NCBI RefSeq assembly: GCF_000421605.1
Contig: NZ_ATXI01000009.1
Span: 1 to 64,000, forward strand
Source of the DNA: Thermodesulfobacterium thermophilum DSM 1276
GTDB lineage: Bacteria > Desulfobacterota > Thermodesulfobacteria > Thermodesulfobacteriales > Thermodesulfobacteriaceae
Reading direction: 5' to 3'
DNA: 64,000 nucleotides
The notes beneath the pieces are model-generated. The model saw only the letters and a program-made list of their open reading frames with translations. It was not told the DNA's origin and searched no databases. Position numbers and translations under genes: made by a program. Positions 1 through 8,277 of the stretch are shown here, one piece after another (position 1 is the first letter of the stretch; every line of letters begins with the position of its first letter).

Positions 1-403
1 TAAGCATCAAAACTATGTTTTCAAGCCTCTTCTGCCTGGTAATGTCTATCAAAACCACAAAACCTGCTGGCTTACCCTGATAGGTGATGGTGTTAGCAAA
101 AGTAAGGGTATACCTTATCTCCCCAGTTTTCCTTAAAATTTTTAACTCCTTATAAACCCTTGTAAACCTCTCCCCTCTAAGTCTTCTTTCCACTACAGAT
201 TTAAGATATTCTCTTTCTTCAGCTGGAAAAATATCCAAAATACTCATCCTGTTTAGTTCTTCTAAGGAATATCCGGTAAGTTCTAAGAAAAACTTATTAG
301 CATAAACTATGTTTTCCTGATAAATCAGCACCCCTACCGAAGGGGCCTCTAAGATAGCCTCAGCAATATCTTTTAAATGAACCTCTTTTTCATTTGCAAC
401 CAT
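1..403 (-). CDS. PAS-domain sensory protein, 3' part cut off by window edge
   Basis: The frame is open from the ATG at 403 to the window edge, giving 134 residues. These form a PAS domain: 'GVLIYQENIVYANKFFLELT' followed by 'GYSLEELNRMSILDIFPAEE', then a core ending 'GFVVLIDITRQKRLE', the usual PAS/PAC end before an output domain. A clear SD (AGGAGG) lies 4 nt before the ATG, and a good promoter lies further upstream. The PAS domain probably senses a ligand or redox state. The output domain (histidine kinase, GGDEF or other) is outside the window, so the role is unknown. It is divergent from smc. Confidence 0.8.
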   Translation of the reverse strand, partial: MVANEKEVHLKDIAEAILEAPSVGVLIYQENIVYANKFFLELTGYSLEELNRMSILDIFPAEEREYLKSVVERRLRGERFTRVYKELKILRKTGEIRYTLTFANTITYQGKPAGFVVLIDITRQKRLENIVLML

Positions 404-449
404 GAAACCTCCTATTTACTTCTTTAAACCTATCCTTCATCTATTCTTC

Positions 450-478
450 AATATACTCTTTCTTGAAATTTTTGTAAA
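450..478 (-). promoter_or_regulatory. sigma-70 promoter of the PAS gene
   Basis: On the minus strand TTTACA (478-473) and TATATT (455-450) are separated by 17 bp. This leaves a leader of about 40 nt before the ATG at 403, which carries the SD AGGAGG. Confidence 0.6.
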
Positions 479-540
479 TATTTAAGCAGTAAAACTAATG
501 AACCAATCAAGGTAGGTGGTGCAATTTCTTAAATCGATGA

Positions 541-555
541 TATAATACATCTGTG
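541..555 (+). promoter_or_regulatory. candidate -10 box placing the smc transcript start at its GTG
   Basis: A perfect TATAAT (541-546) ends 6 bp before the GTG start codon at 553, and no SD is present. Transcription would begin on or next to the start codon, giving a leaderless mRNA. No good -35 is seen (GGTGCA at the expected place). Confidence 0.4.
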
Positions 556-3500
556 TTTCTAAAAAAAATAGAAATCTACGGGTTTAAATCCTTTCCCTAC
601 AAAGTTACCATTCCATTTTCACCAGGAATTACAGGGATAGTAGGGCCAAACGGAGCTGGAAAAAGCAACGTCCTTGATGCGATTAAATGGGTCTTAGGGG
701 AACAAAGTCCTAAAAAACTCAGAGTTAAGGAGCTTTCAGACCTTATCTTCGCAGGTAATGAAGCCAAAAAAAAGGTGGATTTTGCTGAAGTAAGGATGAC
801 CATAAACCATGACCCTCCGGTATGGGAAAAATACAAAGATTTTCCGGAGGTAGTCATTACCAGAAGATTTTACCGAAACGGAGAAAGTGAATTTTTTATT
901 AATCAAAAGCCTTGCCGACTTAAAGACATCCAGTTTTTGTTTTTAGAATTAGGGATCAACACCCAATCTTATAGTATCATAGACCAGGGAGAAGTATCTA
1001 AGTTTATAGAACTTTCACCTAAAGAAAGAAGAATATTTTTAGAAGACTTGGCAGGGGTTTCTAAGTTTAAAATCACCGAAGAAGAAACCAAAAAAAACCT
1101 AAAACTTACTGAAGAAAACCTAATCAGATTAAACGATGTGTTAAAGGAGGTAGAAAATCAATATCATCATCTTAAAAAACAAGCTGAAGAAGCCAAACAA
1201 TACCTTAATCTTAAACAAAGGTTAGAAAAACTAATAGCAGAAAAAAACCTATATCTTTGGAAAAAAAACCATCAAGAAAAAAAGGAAATAGAAACTAACA
1301 TCTTAGGTTTAAAAGAAAAAATCTCTCAAGCAGAAAAACAAATAGAGGTTTTAGAAACCGAAGAGCATGTTCTTTCTCAAAAACTTTTAGGTTTAGAAAA
1401 TACCATAAGAAGCTTGAGAGAAGAGCTTGAAAGTAAAGAAAAAATCTATAAAGACTGGGAAATGAGGTTTGGCAACCTACTAAGAGAAGAAAGAGACCTT
1501 GTGCATAGGATTGACAAAGAAAAAGTAAAAGAAGAAACTGAAAAAAGGCAGTTAGAAGCCTTAGATAGAGAAAATCATAACATAGAAGAAATCCTAAACA
1601 AACTAAAAAACCAGGCAGAAAAATTAAAAACTCAGTTAGAAAAACTCAAAACTCAAAAAGAAACACTTAAAAACCTGTATGAAGAAAAAATATCCCAATT
1701 TAAAACACAAGAAGAAATTTTCTTCAGGTTGCAAAAAGAGGTAGAAAAATTTAACGAAAAAAAACACCTTCTTGAGAGAGAAATTCAAAATTTAACCAGA
1801 GAAAAAGAATCCGCTAAAAAGTTCTATCAAAATTTAAAGTTAGAAAAAGAAAAATTAGAAAAAGAAAGTACTTTATGGGATAATTTAATCGATGAAAAAG
1901 AGCAAAAACTAAAAAAATTAACGCATGAAGAAGAACTTCTATCTAAAGAAATAGAAAACCTAACACAAAAATCCAACCAGCTAAAACTTGCTGTCGAAAA
2001 CCTAAAGGGAGAAAAAAAATCTATAGAAGAAAGAATTTTATTAATCAACAGGTTATTACCTAACAAAGATAAAAACTCTTTTAAAAAATTACCCTTTCAT
2101 GTTGATTTTTTGCCAAATTTTTTGAATGTAAAAGAAAAGGAAGATTTGGACTTATTAGAAATAGTGTTTAAAGAAGACCTAAACGCTCTTTTAATAGAGG
2201 GAATCCCTCATATCAAAACGATTTCAGGATATGTAAAAGAAAATACCCCCCTTTTCCTTAAAAATCCAAAGTTTATAAGGTTTTTTGAAATAGAAAAAGA
2301 GGGAGAGCTTACAGAGGTACTTTTAGAAAGTTATGCCAAAAATCCTCGTTTTATTTACGTTAAAAAAGAAGGTTTACTTTTTACTCCATTTGGGTTTATT
2401 TATATTTTAAAGAAAAAAAATGAAGGTAAGATTCGTCTTCAAAAGGAATTAGAAGAACTTTATCAAGCAAAAATACAGGTTGAAGATAGACTTAAAGCCT
2501 TAACGTTAGAGGAACAAAACCTAAAAGAAAGGTTATCTTCTTATCAAACCAAACGCAATCAATTTTTAAATGAAATAAAAAAGCTAAAAGCTGAGATAGA
2601 AAACATACAAAAACAAAAACAAAATTTTCAGCTTTCATGGGTAAAAATCGAAGAAAAAGAAAGCAATGTTAAAGAAAGACTGAATCAAATCAGTCAAGAG
2701 ATTAATAGACTTAACCAGGAAAAAGAAGAAATTGAAAATCAGTTCCATCTCGTTAAAAATGAATTAGAAAAAAATAAAGAAACCTATCAAAAAACCAAGG
2801 CAGAAATAACTGGTTTAGAAAAACAAATTAAAGACATAGAAACTTCGTTAAACAAACTTCTCCAAGAAACAATCCAAATAAAAACCAAAAGAGATAGCCT
2901 TTTACAAAGAAAAACAGAGATTCAAAAACAGACTGAAAAACTAAAAAATAATCTAAAAACATATCAAAATTCTATAGACCTCCTTCAACAACAACTCCTA
3001 CATATAAAAGAAAGATTAAAAGAAGTCAGAGAAAAAAAAGATTCTTATTTAAAAGAGATAGAAGGTTTAAAAAAAGATTTAGACAAAGTTAATCAACAAA
3101 AAATTGAAGTAGAAAAAAACTTACGTTCTTTAGAGCAACAAAAAAAACAAAAAGAAAAAGAGATTAAGAACTTAGAAACCCAAATCTATAACTTGGAAAT
3201 AAGGCTTACTGAGAAAAAACTTTTGTTAGAAAATCTAAAACAAGCTTTAGAAGGAGTAGAGTTTGATCCTTATTCTTTTGAAAACGAAAAACTGGATAAT
3301 AAAATAGATTTAAATCTTTTAGAAAAAGAAATTCAAAAGTTAAAAGAAGATTTAAAAAATTTTCAAGAAATAAATTTAGCCAGTATCAAAGAATTTGAAG
3401 TAATTTCTGAAAGATACCATCAACTCCTTAATCAAAAAGAAGATTTAGAAAAAGGCATCTCAAAACTTCAAGAAATTCTCGAAAATCTCAAACAGCTTTC

Positions 3501-4005
3501 TAAGGAAAAAATCCAAACTACTTTACAAGAAGTAAACCAAAAGCTATCTGAAATTTTTTCCCTGATTTTTAAGGGAGGAGATGCTCAACTTATCTTTAAT
3601 GGAGATGACCTTTTAACCGCGGGACTTGATTTTCAAGTTAAAATACCAGGAAAAAACATAAAACATCTAAACATGCTTTCCGGAGGGGAAAAAGCTCTGT
3701 GTGTATTGGCAATTTTGATAGCTTTTTATCTGGTAAAACCAGGACCATTCTGTATTTTTGACGAGGTGGATGCACCACTTGACGAAAAAAATTCTCTTAA
3801 ATTCATCAGGCTATTAAATCTTATAAAGAAAAATTCTCAGATTATTCTTGTAACCCATAATCCTAACGTGATGAAAGAAGTAGATACCCTCTTAGGGGTA
3901 ACCATGGAAGAAAGGGGAATCTCTAAGGTTTTTATCATAAAACCCTTTGAAAGGGTTAACGAAGATAGGTATCAAGAAGATTGGTTAAAGCATGCTCAGA
4001 GATAA
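553..4005 (+). CDS. smc: chromosome segregation protein SMC
   Basis: SMC is the ATPase of bacterial condensin; with ScpA and ScpB it compacts and helps segregate the nucleoid. All parts are visible in 1150 residues, the usual length: Walker A GPNGAGKSN (31-39), a long Lys/Glu-rich coiled coil (about 170-500), a globular hinge (about 500-640), a returning coiled coil, then the ABC signature LSGGEKA (1042-1048) and Walker B 'FCIFDEVDAPLDE' just after. The start is GTG with no SD; the preceding TATAAT suggests a leaderless transcript. scpA and scpB are not in the window. The 3' end overlaps the convergent PilZ gene by 50 bp. Confidence 0.97.
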   Translation: MFLKKIEIYGFKSFPYKVTIPFSPGITGIVGPNGAGKSNVLDAIKWVLGEQSPKKLRVKELSDLIFAGNEAKKKVDFAEVRMTINHDPPVWEKYKDFPEVVITRRFYRNGESEFFINQKPCRLKDIQFLFLELGINTQSYSIIDQGEVSKFIELSPKERRIFLEDLAGVSKFKITEEETKKNLKLTEENLIRLNDVLKEVENQYHHLKKQAEEAKQYLNLKQRLEKLIAEKNLYLWKKNHQEKKEIETNILGLKEKISQAEKQIEVLETEEHVLSQKLLGLENTIRSLREELESKEKIYKDWEMRFGNLLREERDLVHRIDKEKVKEETEKRQLEALDRENHNIEEILNKLKNQAEKLKTQLEKLKTQKETLKNLYEEKISQFKTQEEIFFRLQKEVEKFNEKKHLLEREIQNLTREKESAKKFYQNLKLEKEKLEKESTLWDNLIDEKEQKLKKLTHEEELLSKEIENLTQKSNQLKLAVENLKGEKKSIEERILLINRLLPNKDKNSFKKLPFHVDFLPNFLNVKEKEDLDLLEIVFKEDLNALLIEGIPHIKTISGYVKENTPLFLKNPKFIRFFEIEKEGELTEVLLESYAKNPRFIYVKKEGLLFTPFGFIYILKKKNEGKIRLQKELEELYQAKIQVEDRLKALTLEEQNLKERLSSYQTKRNQFLNEIKKLKAEIENIQKQKQNFQLSWVKIEEKESNVKERLNQISQEINRLNQEKEEIENQFHLVKNELEKNKETYQKTKAEITGLEKQIKDIETSLNKLLQETIQIKTKRDSLLQRKTEIQKQTEKLKNNLKTYQNSIDLLQQQLLHIKERLKEVREKKDSYLKEIEGLKKDLDKVNQQKIEVEKNLRSLEQQKKQKEKEIKNLETQIYNLEIRLTEKKLLLENLKQALEGVEFDPYSFENEKLDNKIDLNLLEKEIQKLKEDLKNFQEINLASIKEFEVISERYHQLLNQKEDLEKGISKLQEILENLKQLSKEKIQTTLQEVNQKLSEIFSLIFKGGDAQLIFNGDDLLTAGLDFQVKIPGKNIKHLNMLSGGEKALCVLAILIAFYLVKPGPFCIFDEVDAPLDEKNSLKFIRLLNLIKKNSQIILVTHNPNVMKEVDTLLGVTMEERGISKVFIIKPFERVNEDRYQEDWLKHAQR

Positions 4006-4309
4006 GAGAAGTTAAAGTTTCTCTATCTTTCATAGACATTTCGATAAATTTTACCCCAAATTCGGTGTTAAACCTTTCGGTTTTTATCCACCTAATCTCT
4101 GCCTTACATTTGATAGAACTTTTCCATTTTATCAATAAATTGATAATGTCTCCTTCATACAAAGGTATATCTCTATCGGTTTTTAGGCGAGCACCTTCTA
4201 TGCTTAAATCTAAAATCTCTACCGGAAATACCTGCCCTTTCTCTGTAGCAACCTTGCCCTCCAAACGAATCCTATAACGCGTATAATATCTTTTATCTTT
4301 TTCATACAT
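3956..4309 (-). CDS. PilZ-domain protein (putative c-di-GMP receptor)
   Basis: This 117-residue single-domain protein carries both c-di-GMP-binding signatures of the PilZ family: RxxxR at 11-15 (RYRIR) and D/NxSxxG at 34-39 (DLSIEG). It therefore probably binds c-di-GMP; the partner it regulates cannot be told. It is the last gene of the STT3-cupin-argB-valS unit, 12 bp after valS, and its 3' end overlaps smc by 50 bp on the other strand. A GGDEF cyclase in the same window (39034-39936) could supply the ligand. Confidence 0.88.
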   Translation of the reverse strand: MYEKDKRYYTRYRIRLEGKVATEKGQVFPVEILDLSIEGARLKTDRDIPLYEGDIINLLIKWKSSIKCKAEIRWIKTERFNTEFGVKFIEMSMKDRETLTSLISEHALTNLLDTYLR

Positions 4310-4321
4310 AAAAAACTCTTT

Positions 4322-6970
4322 TCAGTTTTTTTGCAGGTCTTCTATATAACGCAAGACGACTTTAAGCCTATCCATAAGCTCTTGATAGGTTCCTCTTTCT
4401 TTTTCTACCACCTCCTTAGGTGCTTTTTCTAAAAATTCCTGGTTGTTAAGTTTTTTTTCTATTTGTTTTAACTTAGACTCAAGTTTTTCCTTTTCTTTGG
4501 TTAACCTTTGCAACTCTTTTTCTAAATCTATAAGGTTTTCTAAGTTTATTAAAACTTCCCCTTTAGATAAAATATAGGATACTTCTCCTTTACTTTTAAT
4601 ATGTTGTTTTACGCCCTCAATTTTCTTTACTTTAGCCAAAAACTCTATTACCTCGCTTTCTTGAGATAGAAGATTTAAATATTGATCTTCAGAACAATGA
4701 TAAAAAACTTTTAGATCTGTCTTAGCCGTAAGACCATATTCTGCTTTAATATTTCTTATCCCAACCGTTAACTCCTGTAAAAATTGAACTTTTTCTTCTG
4801 CCAACTCATCTAACAAATTTTCTTTAAAGACAGGGTAATTAGTTTTTATTATATGTTCTGTATCTTTTTTTGGCAAGTGAGCCCAAATTTCTTCAGTAAC
4901 AAAAGGAATAAAAGGATGAAGTAATTTTAGACAAGTGGTTAACACCTCTAACAATACCTTTTGTGTTTGAAGTTTTGTTTCTTCTTTTTTAAGGTAAACT
5001 TTGGCTACTTCTAAAAACCAATCACAAAATTTACCCCAGAAAAAGTGATAAACCTCCATAGCTGCCTGATCAAACTCAAATTCTTCCAGTTTTTCTCTGA
5101 CCTTTTTAACCGTTCTCTGAAGTTCAGAAAGTATCCATTTGTGCCACAAAGGAAGTTTGGCTGGTTCTATTTCTACTTCAGCAGACTCTCTTTCAATGTT
5201 CATAAGGACAAACCTACTTGCGTTCCATATCTTGTTGATAAAGTGTTTAAACCCCTCAATCCTTGCCTCAGAAAGCTTTATATCCCTACCTTGAGCAGCA
5301 AGGGCTATCAGGGTAAACCTTAGGGCATCTGCCCCATATTTTTCTATCATTAACAAGGGGTCTATCACATTACCCCTGCTTTTACTCATCTTTTGACCTT
5401 TTTCATCCCTCACCAAAGCATGTATGTAAACTTTTTGAAAAGGTATCTGTCCCATAAAATGAATTCCCATCATGATCATACGAGCTACCCAAAAGAAAAT
5501 GATATCAAAGCTGGTAACCAAGACAGAGGTTGGATAAAAGGTGGTTAAGGTTTGAGTTTTTTCAGGCCACCCCATCGTAGAAAAAGGCCAGAGAGCTGAA
5601 GAAAACCAGGTATCAAGCACATCTTCATCTTGATAAATCTTTTCAGAATTACACACAGGACATCTTTCTACCACTTCTTCCTTACTGACGATGGTTTCCC
5701 CACAGTCTTTACAATACCAAACAGGTATACGATGTCCCCACCATATTTGACGAGAGATACACCAATCTCTTATGTTCCTCATCCAATCAAAATAAAGATT
5801 CGTCCAGTTTTCTGGTATAAACTTTATAAACCCATACTCTACAGCTGCTATAGCAGGTTGAGCCAAAGGTTTGGTAGCCACAAACCACTGTTTAGAAACC
5901 AAAGGTTCTATTACCGTATCACATCTATAACAGTGTCCTAGTATAAGCTTATAATCTTCCTCTTTCTCAAGAAACCCCTGATTTTTTAAATCCTCCAATA
6001 CCTTTTTTCTCGCTTCATATCTTTCCAGTCCTTTATAAGGCCCAGCTTCTTCTGTCATAAAACCATCTTCACCTATTACTTTTACTAAAGGTAGGTTATG
6101 TCTTTTAGCCATTTCAAAATCTGCAAAATCATGGGCTGGGGTAACCTTTACCGCACCTGTTCCAAACTCAGGGTCTACTGCTTTATCTCCTATTATCGGT
6201 ATTTTTCTTCCTATTAAAGGAAGAACCAAAAACTTACCGATTAATCCTTTATATCTTTCATCCTCAGGATTTACAGCAACCGCAGTATCCCCTAACATGG
6301 TCTCAGGTCTGGTAGTAGCTACCACCACAAAACCACTACCATCTTCTAAAGGATACTTTAAGTACCAGAGTTTTCCCTGAGTTTCTCTCATCTCTACCTC
6401 TAAATCAGCAAGAGCAGTGCCACAACGAGGGCACCAATTTATGATATAATCCCCCCGATAGATAAGACCTTCTTTCCAAAGGTTTACAAAAACCTCTTTA
6501 ACTGCCCTCGAAAGACCTTCGTCCATCGTAAACCTTTGGTATGACCAACTACAACTTGCCCCTAACTTTTTCAACTGGTCTATGATGATGTTTCCACATC
6601 TTTCTTTCCATTGCCAAACCCTTTCTATAAATTTCTCCCTTCCTAAGGCTTGTCTGGTCAAACCTTCTTTAGCGATTTCTTTCTCTACCACGTTTTGGGT
6701 AGCTATTCCTGCATGGTCAGTCCCCGGAACCCATAAAACATCGTATCCATCCATTCTTTTATAACGTGCTAACACATCTTGTATGGTGTTGTTTAAGGCA
6801 TGACCTATATGTAAAACCCCTGTTACGTTTGGAGGAGGGATAACTATAGAAAATTTTGGTTTATTCTTGTCAAAAGATGGTTCAAAATACCCTTTCTCTT
6901 CCCATACTTTATACCATTTGTCTTCTACTTTTTTAGGATCATAACTTTTGTCAAGGTTCAACTCGATCAA
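4322..6970 (-). CDS. valS: valyl-tRNA synthetase
   Basis: Class I aminoacyl-tRNA synthetase charging tRNA-Val, 882 residues, normal length. Visible are the HIGH motif (HIGH at 54-57 within PPPNVTGVLHIGHALNN), KMSKS ('GQKMSKSRGNVIDP'), Zn-type CxxC pairs (CPRCGTALADLE and later 'CPVC'), the editing-domain motif 'TTRPETMLGDTAV', and a C-terminal coiled-coil arm typical of ValRS. The start codon is TTG (6970-6968), with a strong GGAGGG SD upstream. It lies 51 bp after argB and 12 bp before the PilZ gene, so it is probably co-transcribed with both. No T-box-like leader is visible. Confidence 0.97.
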   Translation of the reverse strand: MIELNLDKSYDPKKVEDKWYKVWEEKGYFEPSFDKNKPKFSIVIPPPNVTGVLHIGHALNNTIQDVLARYKRMDGYDVLWVPGTDHAGIATQNVVEKEIAKEGLTRQALGREKFIERVWQWKERCGNIIIDQLKKLGASCSWSYQRFTMDEGLSRAVKEVFVNLWKEGLIYRGDYIINWCPRCGTALADLEVEMRETQGKLWYLKYPLEDGSGFVVVATTRPETMLGDTAVAVNPEDERYKGLIGKFLVLPLIGRKIPIIGDKAVDPEFGTGAVKVTPAHDFADFEMAKRHNLPLVKVIGEDGFMTEEAGPYKGLERYEARKKVLEDLKNQGFLEKEEDYKLILGHCYRCDTVIEPLVSKQWFVATKPLAQPAIAAVEYGFIKFIPENWTNLYFDWMRNIRDWCISRQIWWGHRIPVWYCKDCGETIVSKEEVVERCPVCNSEKIYQDEDVLDTWFSSALWPFSTMGWPEKTQTLTTFYPTSVLVTSFDIIFFWVARMIMMGIHFMGQIPFQKVYIHALVRDEKGQKMSKSRGNVIDPLLMIEKYGADALRFTLIALAAQGRDIKLSEARIEGFKHFINKIWNASRFVLMNIERESAEVEIEPAKLPLWHKWILSELQRTVKKVREKLEEFEFDQAAMEVYHFFWGKFCDWFLEVAKVYLKKEETKLQTQKVLLEVLTTCLKLLHPFIPFVTEEIWAHLPKKDTEHIIKTNYPVFKENLLDELAEEKVQFLQELTVGIRNIKAEYGLTAKTDLKVFYHCSEDQYLNLLSQESEVIEFLAKVKKIEGVKQHIKSKGEVSYILSKGEVLINLENLIDLEKELQRLTKEKEKLESKLKQIEKKLNNQEFLEKAPKEVVEKERGTYQELMDRLKVVLRYIEDLQKN

Positions 6971-7021
6971 AGCCCTTCCCTCCTTTTATCGTTTTCTTCT
7001 ATAGTCTTACCAACTCAATTA

Positions 7022-7909
7022 CTATTGTTCAGTAAAAACTACCTGAGTGCCTAACCCTTCGTCGGTAAAAAGTTCTATGATTAAGCTATGAGGCACTCTT
7101 CCGTCTATGATATGTACCTTCTTGACTCCCCCTGCTAAAGCCTTTTTGGCACTCTTTAACTTAGGGATCATACCTCCTTTTGCGATACCTGTTTCTATCA
7201 ATCGGTCTATATCTTTTATGGTTAATGTAGAAATTAAGTTCCCTTTTTCATCCTTAACTCCTTCTACATCAGAAAGGTAAACCAATTTTTCGGCTTTAAG
7301 AGCAACAGCCAAGGCTCCTGCCACTAAATCTGCGTTTATGTTATAAGCCTCTCCGTCTGGGCCTATTCCTACTGGAGCAATAACCGGAATGAAATCTTTT
7401 TCTATCAAAGTAAAAAGGACCTGAGGATTAACCTCTTTTACTTTCCCTACTCTTCCTATGTCTATGATTTCTGGAGGTCTATCTTCCCCTCTGTATTTAT
7501 AAACCTTCATTTTTTCTGCAACGATAAGCTCTCCGTCTCTTCCAGAAAGTCCTACTGCCTTTACTCCAGCTCGGTTTAACAAACTCACGATGTTTTTATT
7601 CACCGTCCCTACCAGCACCATCTCAACCACGTTCATGGTTTCTTCATCTGTAACCCTCTGTCCTTCTATAAACACAGGTTTCAACCCCATCCGTTCCATA
7701 ACTTGATTAATCTGAGGTCCTCCTCCATGGACTATCACAGGACAAATCCCTACATATTTCATCAAAGCAATGTCCTGAGCAAAATTTTGTTTAAGAGATG
7801 GATCTACCATGGCATGACCGCCATATTTAATAACCATGATTTTTTTATAAAACTCTCTAAAATAAGGTAAAGCCGAGATAAGTATCTTTGCCTTTTCTAA
7901 TATCTCCAT
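7022..7909 (-). CDS. argB: acetylglutamate kinase
   Basis: Phosphorylates N-acetylglutamate in the second step of arginine synthesis. The 295 residues have the amino-acid-kinase fold motifs: 'KIMVIKYGGHAMVD' near the N-terminus, 'VIVHGGGPQINQVM' for substrate binding, 'YNINADLVAGALAVAL' and 'GGMIPKLKSAKKAL'. The ATG has an AAGGAG SD. It sits 12 bp after the cupin gene and before valS. Other arg genes are not adjacent; argG is 39 kb away in this window, so the pathway is scattered. Confidence 0.96.
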   Translation of the reverse strand: MEILEKAKILISALPYFREFYKKIMVIKYGGHAMVDPSLKQNFAQDIALMKYVGICPVIVHGGGPQINQVMERMGLKPVFIEGQRVTDEETMNVVEMVLVGTVNKNIVSLLNRAGVKAVGLSGRDGELIVAEKMKVYKYRGEDRPPEIIDIGRVGKVKEVNPQVLFTLIEKDFIPVIAPVGIGPDGEAYNINADLVAGALAVALKAEKLVYLSDVEGVKDEKGNLISTLTIKDIDRLIETGIAKGGMIPKLKSAKKALAGGVKKVHIIDGRVPHSLIIELFTDEGLGTQVVFTEQ

Positions 7910-7921
7910 AGTAGAAACTCC

Positions 7922-8263
7922 TTACCAAAGAGCAGGGGCATGAATAATGTAACATCTCATAGGAATTTCTCCTTTCACCTTTAAACCATGCTCCTCTTTA
8001 GGAAGTATGGTTACGATATCTCCAGCCTTGATAGGTTCCCACTTTCCATTAATAAAAATTTCTCCTTCTCCTTGAAGCACAAAGATGGTATCAGCCTCTT
8101 TTTCGTGGGTATGTATAGGGAGTTCTGTTTCACCAGGAATTTCAAGAATGGTTATACTTGCTTCACAACATACGTCTTTGGTAACCACAAAACCTATTTT
8201 TACCCCATCAAACTTAGGATGAGGGTTCATCTCAACATCAGCTATGTTAATTTTAACTCCCAT
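7922..8263 (-). CDS. small cupin-domain protein
   Basis: A 113-residue single cupin barrel. Motif 1 contains 'PIHTHEKEADTIFVLQGEGE' (metal-binding His and Glu) and motif 2 contains 'AGDIVTILPKEEHGLKV'. It is probably a metal-binding isomerase or sensor; substrate unknown. I chose the ATG at 8263 because AGGAGGGG sits 3 nt before it. An in-frame ATG at 8278 overlaps the STT3 stop as TAATG, but its own start region holds that SD. It lies between STT3 and argB in one transcription unit. Confidence 0.82.
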   Translation of the reverse strand: MGVKINIADVEMNPHPKFDGVKIGFVVTKDVCCEASITILEIPGETELPIHTHEKEADTIFVLQGEGEIFINGKWEPIKAGDIVTILPKEEHGLKVKGEIPMRCYIIHAPALW

Positions 8264-8277
8264 CTGCCCCTCCTTCA

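Noticed and set aside
3981-4277. Plus-strand ORF of 98 codons over the PilZ gene
   Set aside because: Mirror of a PilZ gene with clear motifs; no SD and no recognisable protein.
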